Assembly: GCA_001051155.2 (NCBI GenBank)
Contig: JYIP02000007.1
Location: 3,102,342 to 3,166,341 of the forward strand
Source: Chrysoporthe austroafricana
Lineage: Eukaryota > Ascomycota > Sordariomycetes > Diaporthales > Cryphonectriaceae
DNA length: 64,000 bases
Reading direction: 5' to 3'
Part shown: positions 55,956 to 64,000 of the stretch, piece after piece
Layout: each line of letters starts with the position of its first letter
Position numbering within the stretch: the first letter of the stretch is position 1
Translations under genes and position numbers: made by a program
Notes under the pieces: generated by a model
Databases searched by the model: none
What the model was told of the DNA's origin: nothing
The model's input: only the letters and a program-made list of their open reading frames with translations

Positions 55956-57775
55956 TCAGATCGGCCTCTGCGCATCCTCAACGGTCATGCCGCAGACGTG
56001 CTGCAGAAACCACGGCCAGTACACCTGCTCTGACCATCGCACCAGCCAGCGCAAGCCGGCAACAACCTGCCATATCCCCAGCGGCAGCGACGTGCTCCCA
56101 AATCCGAAGTCGCTGCTCCACAGGATCGTCTTGCCCGTCCGCGGCACATGCGTTGTGGCCGCGATCGACCACTCGTGGCCGCGGACGACGACGCATGGGA
56201 GGAAAGGCAGCGCGGCGAGCCGTCTCTCCACCTCGGCCTTCGCACGGGCTGCGTTCTGTTTCTCCGTCTCTTCTTCTTCCTCCACAGCATCCGCATCCTT
56301 ATCAGCACCCGCCGTGGGGCCTCCTCCTCCTGCTGCCCTCGCAGCCTCTCGCCTCCTCTCCGCGTCCGCCGTCCTGTGCTCCGCCGCCACACGGTCGGCC
56401 AACAGCCTCCGTAGCACCCGCCACTGCGCGCACTGCCAGATGCCCACCTGCAGGTCCGCCTCGTCGACCCCGACGCCGGGGCGCTTCGTCTCGACGCTCA
56501 GGCAGACGGGGCCCTTCTCCAGCGGCTCGAAGGGCGTGTGGTTGATGGACCACTCGGGCATGGCGGCGCGGATCTGCCGAATGGCGTCCGCCGCCGCGCT
56601 GTCGCGGTCCGGGCGGATGTGCATGCAGAAGTCGACGATCTTAGAGTCGGCTCGCTGCGGGAGGTATTCCTTGATGATGCGCGCGGTGGTGCTGAGAGCG
56701 TTCGCAAAACAGAGTGTTAGCTAGCGGCTTGCTGGGTAGGTCCTGTGATGCATGCATGCGCGCGCGCGCCCCAGGGGCGACGGGATGAGAAGAGGATAGA
56801 CATACCATGGCTGCAGCTGGACGAGCCTCTCCTGAGATGGTGGGGTATTGCTGTTCTTCGTTGCTTCCTTCAGCAGGGGATAATGCACCGCGCAGTTCCA
56901 GCCGTGCTCGTCTCGCCTTGATCCCGCACAGATCTTGGCCTCTTCATAATGGTCCAACACCCACTCTAGAGAGGGCGACGTGTGTCCGGGCAAGTCGTCA
57001 TAGTTGTGTGGGAGGATCCGCGATCCGGGGTAGTTCGAGGCGCTCGCCAGTTGCGTCTAGGAAACGTAATTGGCAGAGTCAGTATGAGCTCTTTCAAAGA
57101 GGGAAAAGAAGGCAGAAACAAGACGCGAGGGAAAGAATGAAAGGAAAAAGAAGATGGACTGACCTTTACCACCGAGGGCACAACACGGACGCCACCTGCA
57201 ATGACCTCCATGGCCTCGAGCAGCTCGAGCAGTGGCTGGGGCAGTCGGTTCTCGCGACTGAACACACGTCTTTCCAGGCCGTTTGGATGCAGGGCCAGGA
57301 CCGTCATCCTCTTCTTGACCGAAGCGGATGACGACGACACGGACGCGAGCGACGAGCTGGTGTCTGACCAGGTTGGCGGCTGCTGTTGCTGTCGGGCCCG
57401 GGGCGTCTTATCATCGGCAAGGTTCGCCGCCCCGGGATGATGCGCATCTCCGACATCGTCGACACCTTCTTCATCGTTGGTGTTGGCCGTCTTTCGCTTC
57501 TTTGCATGCCTTGTTGGCGGTGTAGAGGGTGTCGTCATCTCGGCAACGGAGTCTGGCGGGGACAAAGGGAGAGGACGAGGCCAAGGCCGAGCTTTCAGAG
57601 CACGCCTCCTCCTCCTCTGCGCTGCTGTCTCCCCTGTTCTCGTTCTCGTGTGAGGTTCGGTTCTGATTTCAATTTCGATTTCGGCCACGTCTGGATCGTA
57701 GTGACGCGTCGGAGACGTTGGCAGGTTCGACAACCAGACAGCGATTCTGCTGTCCCTGGCCGGGTTCGAACGCAT
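55956..57775 (-). CDS. PD-(D/E)XK nuclease-like protein (PDDEXK_12 type)
   Basis: Three exons: 57775-57164, 57056-56806 and 56691-55956, giving 532 aa. Donors are GTCAGT and GTATGT; acceptors CCTAG and CTCTCAG; the second intron holds a (GC)n tract. I chose ATG 57773-57775 (MRSNPARDSRIAVWLSNLP) because the family usually starts just before such an I-x-x-WL motif; an ATG at 57893-57895 is also in frame. Exon 1 is Pro/Ser/Thr-rich and ends MEVIAGGVRVVPSVVK. Exons 2-3 carry SPSLEWVLDHYEEAKICAG, RRDEHGWNCAVHYPLL, ADSKIVDFCMHI (Asp about 308), SINHTPFEPLEKGPV and CLSVETKRPG (E355-x-K357), then DLQVGIWQCAQW. These match the D...E-x-K layout of the family, whose cellular role is not established. Intact; a broken paralogue lies at 1711-2327. 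Confidence 0.8.
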
Positions 57776-59733
57776 CAATGAATGAATTGAATTGTTTCGC
57801 TTCGTGGGATCGTCGGATGGTCCGTCCGTATGAACGATGTTTTCGTTGGTGAATCCGAGCCGGTACAGCCAGTTGGTAGGCAATTGGATGATCATGCTCT
57901 TTGGCTCTTTGAGGGCGCGCGTCACGAGAAGAAAAACAACACGTTCTCATCGCAGCGTTGCTGGGGCAACAAGATGGCGCGTTTTGGGGTCCAAGGCGGG
58001 GTAAGCTCAGGCCGCGCGGCCCTCCAATGTCTTGGTTAAGAACAGCAACGCAGAACCACATGCACATCCACAACAAGAGTCATCTTTTTGCAAATGCCGG
58101 CGGCGGGATTGTATGGCTGGCAAGAAACTATCGAATTGTATGCGAAGGTCGGGATCCTTTTTATCTCTCGCAAAAATGTTGTGTGGTGGGAACTCTCCGT
58201 TTGACACCCAATTGTTTCTGTTAGTTGAATGACCCGTTTACCCAGACCCCTCATCCGGCCCCTAAAACTAACTCGAAGTAGCTAGGGATAACAACTAAGT
58301 TTCCGCCGGCGAAGTTTAGTCCTAGAATCGTCACTTAAGCCGACATTCCGCACAAGGCTCCCTAGTGCTTAGGGTCTATACGCACGGACCACAGCACGTA
58401 CTGTAGACCTGTAAGCCGGCGTCTGCCAGGCCTCCGTCCGCGCGCAGTCGTCGCGTCTGGCTGCACCCCGTACAATTGCTTCTCTGCATTGGCTCTCGCG
58501 ATTGAGATCGGAAGGTTCCCAGGTGTTGACACCACGCGGAGGTGGCATTTCTGCATCGATACGTGAAGTGCTTGTTCAAGCGAGTTGACTGCCTAGGATT
58601 GTCTGGCGTGGCTGATCCGTGTCAGGGGCGATCGGTGTCGACAATGCCTACCACCAAGTCGCACACTATCCGGTTCTCATCTTTCAGCTGCAGCGCAGAG
58701 GCGAACATGGTTGGAGTTCGCTATGTGATTCGTCGCAGAAGCGCCACTTACTGCAAGGCGAAGGGCGAGGGTTGGCAGTCTTGCCGATGAAAAGACACCT
58801 TAGAAGGTTACAGGAGATCTATCGAGGACAAGGGCGAAACCGTGTCTGATATTCTACCTTTCGGCTGGCGGTAGGTGTATTGCATATATCCATTCCATTG
58901 ACGGTATTTCCAGGCATGATTTCGCAGTGCTGTGCCCGATCGTGACTGACTATTAATCCCGTTGAAGCAGCGCTGGGACCCGTCCGACCAATGTACATCC
59001 ATAAATGGGCGGAGATAGGTCCTGTTCTGTAATGGAGGGGACTGTTAGCCCAAAAAGCGTCCCTAGGATGCAGGGCCTTGCGGGGCCAACTGTTAGCGTA
59101 CCGAGTAGGTCTGCTAAGTTGTGCGAGCAGCCATCCAAATCAATACCGTTAATGCCTCAGGTGATAAAGCCCTGGTAGAGGACCTCACATATTCTAACGT
59201 GGATTCGACCATCATAGCAGCTGAATATTGGCGGTATGACGATAGCCTAGGTATAGCTCCTCGAATGAGTACTGAACCGAGTCTAACGGGTGCCAAAGCC
59301 CCCGGCAAAGAGCTTCTCGAGTAAGCCGGCTCTCTGTCCAAGTGGATGCTCGAGATTGATCATTGGCGGCCATATTGTAGAAGTGTTGATGTCGAGCAGT
59401 GCTATCCCCATGAGCGAACTTGCTTCCTCAGACCCATGATAAAGGTGACGGATATGGAGATCAGGTCAATTATTTCTATCCTTGGGACCGCTGCTGACTC
59501 TCCAACTACAATAAGGGCAAACTTGTTTTCCGCTTCCGGTATACATGTCCTCGCGATACCTTCCTCGAACTGACAGAGCTCGAGATTCTCCCCGTAGAGG
59601 TCGTTAGCGGGCCAAACGGTGCATCTTCTCTGCGCTATTGAGTATCCGTTGAAGGATGCCTCGCAGCTTTGGACGGGATCTCCCCGAGATTTGGATGGGC
59701 TATAGTCAAGCCCAAGTGCATCTTGTAGTGTGA
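57776..59733. other. No recognisable gene
   Basis: Short frames on both strands (for example 59121-59324 plus, 58808-59002 minus) lack family features or splice support. The first part is the 5' flank of the nuclease-like gene. Confidence 0.4.
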
Positions 59734-60293
59734 TCAGCGGTACTGCTCTTCCTCATCTGACCACTGCTCTATTCCCTCGGCTGACGGGTCCGTCGGGCAG
59801 TCATTCTGAGAGCTGAAGAGATCTTCCGAAACAGCATCGCGGTCTGCTACCGGTATGGCAGTGATTGCGTCGTCGAGAAATGTATGTGCGTTATCGCCCT
59901 CTGCCTCTGCATACTCCTCGGCAGCCTCCTCCGGAAGACTCGTTTCCTGACCGGCTGATAGATCGACTGCGAAGCCTAGAAGTCTGCACACCTCACTGGC
60001 AGGTCCATCGTAAAGACAAGCTCGGGAAAGTCTGGTGTAGCAGTACACGTCGAGAGCGGCTGTTGAACGACTGTGTTCCATGCGGACGTCCAACTGAGAA
60101 GGACAGATGTCAGTCGCCATCGCGATTAATGCGATGGCCACGGTCCTCCAGCAGGCCTCACAACAAGCATCGTGACAAAGTTTATCTTCTTTCCTTCCTC
60201 CGCCAGAAATTTCAAGAGTATATCATCATCCCCGACTTGAAGGCCCGCGGTTTCACCATAGTATTGCAGCAGCCGGACGTAGACGTTTCCCGG
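59734..60293 (-). pseudogene. 3' end of an unknown spliced gene
   Basis: Exon A (60293-60162) reads PGNVYVRLLQYYGETAGLQV, then GDDDILLKFLAEEGKKINFV, TMLV. The intron at 60161-60094 (GTGAGG, branch ACTGAC, TTCTCAG, 68 nt) joins in phase to exon B (60093-59734), LDVRMEHSRSTAALDVYCYT, then GPASEVCRLLGFAVDLSAG, an acidic stretch and QWSDEEEQYR, TAG-type stop at 59734. Upstream, TAA at 60294-60296 closes the frame. It could be a former CAA, or the exon may begin here. The splice fit makes this real coding sequence. No family recognised. Confidence 0.45.
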
Positions 60294-60339
60294 TTACGGT
60301 ATCAGGAGCGGCCGGAGTTCAGTTGATCCTCCTTGGCCA

Positions 60340-61030
60340 GCATCATAAGACCCTCCCTAATTCCACAAGGGCCCGCAACATGCCTCAGTCTGCCTCACCT
60401 CAAATGGGACGTGGCTATGATTGGTGTGAGCCATGCAGCATGCTAATGCCGATACCGTGTGGCCCGCTATCAAGTGCCTTGTAGCTGAGGGGGCTCCGAA
60501 AAGGGGCCAAGGTCTTGCTAACGCTGCTCCTGCGTTGCTCATTCATGCGTTCCCCCCTGGCGACAATGATGCATACACGAGGCATACTCGCTGAGACAAG
60601 GCCAGGGTCATGAAAGATTAGGGACATGCCTCCCATGATTATGATAGAGTTAAGGGGTACGTAGGCATGTGATGAGACTAGGTTGCGAGATGCAGGACCC
60701 CTGGGTAAGGCAGATTTATAGTACCAAGGGCGAACACAATCGTCTATATATCCTACGCCTCCCATCTGATTACGGCTCCGGTAGGCACGCTTCCGACTCG
60801 TTCATACTAGCCTGACTACTATAGATTCATTGACCCCTCTGCAGACTACTGCGCTGATTGCGGTTGCCGCCCTTGCCATGCTTACCAACGTCATTCATTT
60901 CCTTCGAAATGCGTTTTTGGTTTCTACCTACTATCAAGGAATCCGCGAGGCATAGCATCCAATAAATCGTAACCCAGGGTTTTCCTCTACCAAGCCGCTA
61001 TATGAAAAATACAGGCGGGTATTCTTGATC
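60340..61030. other. No recognisable gene
   Basis: Unique sequence between the spliced gene and composite repeat C; nothing supported. Confidence 0.4.
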
Positions 61031-61039
61031 ATAATTATT

Positions 61040-63800
61040 ATCGGGATAGAGTAAGGGGGGCAGGGGGGCGAAGGGCGAAGGGCGAGGGCGCGGGCGACAA
61101 GCAGAGGCACATGGCGGATTTCACACCAAGCACCACGACCACCACCACAACCACAACACACCATAGCGCGCCGCACCGCCACCACGAATGCCCGGGAGGG
61201 CGCAGACACTTGACGGCAGCCAGGGGATATAGTAAGGGGGGTAGCGGATGCCTGGGAACGACAAGAAAGCAGTTCAAAATAAACCGAAAACAACAAAGCG
61301 TACCACGGACGCGCGCGCGAGCAGCAGCAGCAGCACCACCACAACAACCACACCACAACGCGCCGCACTGCCATCATGACCGCCCGGGGGGTGCGGACAC
61401 TTGACGGCAGCCAGGGGATATATCGCGGGGCGAAAGGGGCGGGGCGCAGGGCGCGGGCGAGGGCGCGAGCGCGGGCGACAGGCAGAGGCAAATATGGCGG
61501 ATTTCGCACCAAGCACCACGACCACCACCACCATACCACAACACGCCATACTGCCACGACTGACGCCCAAAGGGTACGGATACTCGACAAGAAGCCTGGG
61601 GATAGATCGCGGGGAGCCGGGGATGCCTGGGAACGAGAAAAGGGGGGGCGGTTGAAAACCACGGACAGCTTGGGGCAAAACCTGGATGACAACCACGACA
61701 GCAAGGACAGTGAAATCGATTTCCCCCCGGCCAACCTCGAGATATATTTCCTCTGACCGACCTTGCGATCTATTTCCCCCGACCAACCTCGAGATGCGCG
61801 TCTTGACAACAGGCTTAGGGACATATCACGAGGCGCAAGGGAGGCCTGGGAGGCAATTCAAAACAAACTACGGACGCGCGCAAGGATAACTGAAACTTTC
61901 CAGCAATAATAAGGGGAGGCTCGGGGAGAACTGAAAAGACTTGGGAACGATAAAAGGACAGCAAAAACGAGCTTCAAGATACGGACTGCTTGTCCATACG
62001 CGCGAGGGGAACCTATACGACAGCCATAACAAGGAGGACAAAGATACCCAGGACTATCTGGGAAGGCTGAAGACAACTTTCTTCCGACCGACCTCGCGAT
62101 CTATTTCCGCCGACCAACCTCGAGATACGTATCCCCTATATGCCATTACCGCCCGGAAAGGGGACGCTGACAAGGGGGGGGGCAGATACTTGATAACAGG
62201 CCAAAGGATGACAACGAGGGGGGGGGGAACAGATATGAACGACGCGCGCAGGAACCAGGAGGGGAGGGGGGGCAAGCTCGACGGAAGGAAGACGGCGACG
62301 ACAGGAAAGAGGCCTTGTCGGGGGCAGCGTCGGGGGGGGGTCGCGTCTCTTCTCGCCGGCGAGCCTCGCGATATATTTCCCTCCTCTTGTGCCGGCCAAC
62401 CTCCGCCGCGCGCGGGGACCAAAAGCCGGGGGGGGGGGCGCGAGCTCGACGGAAGGAGGACGGCAATAATGGGGAAGAGGCCTTGTCGGGAAGGCAGCGT
62501 CGGGGGGAGGGCGCGTCTCTTCTTGCCGGCGGGCCTCGACATATATATCTCCTCCTTTTGTGCCGGCCAACTTCGAGATATATATCCCTCCTCTTCCGCT
62601 GACCAACTTCCGCCGCGCACGGAGCTAGGGGGGCAAGCTTGACGGGGGGCGGTAGGAGGGAGGACGGCAGCAACATGGTAGGTAGGGAGGAGGGAGGAGG
62701 CGTTGGGAGATGTTATCGGAAGAGGTACCGTCAGGGGAAGCGCTGGGAGGCGTGGTTAGCATGACAGAAGCTGGGAGGTGCCACGACGAGAGGAGCTTAC
62801 CGGAGGTGTCGAGACAGGAGCTGCCAACACAAGAGGAGCTGCCAGAAGAGCTGTACGAGCTGTGCGAGCTCGCGAGGCTGTGCGAGCTGTGGAAGCTGTG
62901 CAAGCTCTTAGAGCTGCGCGAGCTCCGGAAGCTCCGGAAGTTGTGGAGCACGAGCTCGAGAGCTGCGAGAGGAGCAAGTTCCAGAAGCTGTGCGAGCTGT
63001 GCAAGCTGTGAGAGCTCTGTGCAAGCTCCCGGAGCTGTAGAATGCGGGCTGTGGGAGGTGTAGAAGCTGACAAGCTGTGCGAAAATGAAGATGGGGTCTG
63101 GGAGGAGCTGTGGCAGGACCGCAAGGGGACACAAGGTAATCATGCCTGCTCTGGCCTTGCCTGCTCTGGCCTTGCCGGCCGGCAGACAGGCAGACAGCCA
63201 GCGAGCCAGCAGCGCCCGCGGGGTGTGATGCTCTGCACGCAGCTGGCCACGAGGAGGAGGAGGGGCACGAGGAGAGCGCTATGCGGGCACCTGGCTGTAA
63301 CAAAGAAAGGAAGAGGGGGTGATGCTATCGTAGGTACGGGCTGGCGGGCTGGTCTGCACAGAGGAGGAGCACGTATGTCAGCACCAGTGCGCATGTGTCT
63401 TCTGGCTTGCCGGCCGGCACACAAGCAGACAGCCAGCCAGCCAGGCAGGAGGGAGCGCCCGCAGGGTGTGATGCTCTGCATGCAGCTGGCCACGAGGAGG
63501 AGGAGGAGCAGGAAGAGAGCGCCATGCGGGCACCTGGCTGTAACAAAGAAAGGAAGAGGGGGTGATGCTATCGCAAGCACGGGCTGGCTGGCTGGTCTGC
63601 ACAGAGGAGGAGCGCACGGACTGGTCTGCACAAAGGAGGAGCGCGTGTGTGTCAGCACCAGTGCGCTTGTGTCCATTGCAGTGCGCGTGATTACGTGGTT
63701 CGGCTATAGTCGGACATAAGCATCACCACAGCTGGTCGTGCGGCCTTATGTGCTGGTAGCAGCTTTGCAAGCTATGCAAGCTGTGAGAGCGAAGGACAGC
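61040..63800 (+). repeat. Composite repeat, copy C
   Basis: In order: R3 (61050-61700, about three units), CCCCCGACCAACCTCGAGAT text and R6 (61720-62125, with AGCAAAAACGAGCTTCAAGA), R2 (62220-62640), R7 (62700-62830), R1 (62820-63060, (GAGCTGTGC)n), and R4 (63118-63740). R4 is partly duplicated here: GCAGGGTGTGATGCTCTGCA and the AGGAAGAGGGGGTGATGCTA segment occur twice within 63220-63600. It ends with CGGCTATAGTCGGACATAAG at about 63702. The orientation is the same as copy A. Confidence 0.75.
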
Positions 63801-63801
63801 T

Positions 63802-63999
63802 GTGTGCGCGAAGGACCGTGCCCAGATCTGCTTGCATTCTAACTTGAACGAGTACGGGAGAGGTTTTTATAAAAGAGAACTGATTGTAGCCCTCCTCGTT
63901 GATTTTGACGAGTCCATTCTCAGGCTACCAGCACTCTCTGGGTATCAGCAGGCAATTCATTCCTACACAGAGCAGCTCGAATCGCATAGATGGCGCTAG
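63802..63999 (+). CDS. Weak ORF at right edge
   Basis: A 65-codon frame (RELIVALLVDFDESILRLPA) ends at TAG 63997-63999. The first codons lie in repeat-derived sequence; the later part looks protein-like and may be an exon of a gene. No family recognised. Confidence 0.2.
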   Translation: MCAKDRAQICLHSNLNEYGRGFYKRELIVALLVDFDESILRLPALSGYQQAIHSYTEQLESHRWR

Positions 64000-64000
64000 T

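Overview
The window looks like an accessory, transposon-rich compartment of a filamentous ascomycete (Pezizomycotina). The evidence is short GT..AG introns of about 57-114 nt, several with a clear CTAAC/CTGAC branch point; gene families known from such fungi (FunK1 kinase, PDDEXK_12-type nuclease-like protein, DUF3435, patatin-like, 2EXR, NLR-type N-terminus); and damage typical of repeat-induced point mutation (RIP), where CAA/CAG glutamine codons have become TAA/TAG. The species cannot be told from the sequence.

Layout. 0-9 kb holds gene remnants: a frameshifted NLR-type N-terminus (minus, off the left edge), a truncated PDDEXK_12 paralogue, an ankyrin tail, an internally deleted DUF3435 (tyrosine-recombinase-like) gene and an unrecognised broken gene. 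9.5-21 kb holds an LTR remnant, an intact protein kinase gene with an FHA-like N-terminus, a divergently oriented gene for a basic/acidic low-complexity protein, six dispersed copies of a GGTTATCCTGACAGGG motif, and a long copy of a composite repeat. 21.4-28 kb holds a three-unit tandem repeat, a coiled-coil gene broken by two Q-to-stop changes, a gene fragment on the minus strand and a frameshifted RING-patatin pseudogene. 28.3-30 kb is an inverted copy of the composite repeat. 30.7-33.2 kb is an intact two-exon FunK1 kinase, with pieces of its own coding sequence duplicated in tandem upstream. 34-39.5 kb is repeats, a base call of N between homopolymers, and a long frame interrupted only by Q-type stops. 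40-46 kb holds a kinase fragment, a decayed multi-exon gene of the type often auto-named ankyrin 2,3/unc44, a small two-exon gene and a solo LTR.

46.2-54.8 kb is a nested Ty3/gypsy retroelement. A 7.3 kb copy with 418-bp LTRs and a CTTAG target duplication sits inside an older LTR of the same family, is heavily RIPped, and carries gag-pol on the minus strand plus an oppositely oriented extra ORF. Its outer remnant abuts a broken 2EXR-domain gene (54.75-55.36 kb). 55.96-57.8 kb holds an intact three-exon PDDEXK_12-type gene. 59.7-60.3 kb holds the 3' end of an unknown spliced gene. 61-63.8 kb is a third full copy of the composite repeat.

Only four genes appear potentially functional with confidence: the kinase at 10.9-12.6 kb, its divergent neighbour at 12.9-14.3 kb, FunK1 at 30.7-33.2 kb and the PDDEXK_12 gene at 55.96-57.8 kb. 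The small spliced gene at 43 kb may be a fifth. There is no sign of a shared pathway; what links them is location in a repeat-rich, RIP-affected region. The most unusual structure is the composite repeat, whose internal minisatellite blocks recur in the same order at three places, in both orientations, with partial copies elsewhere.
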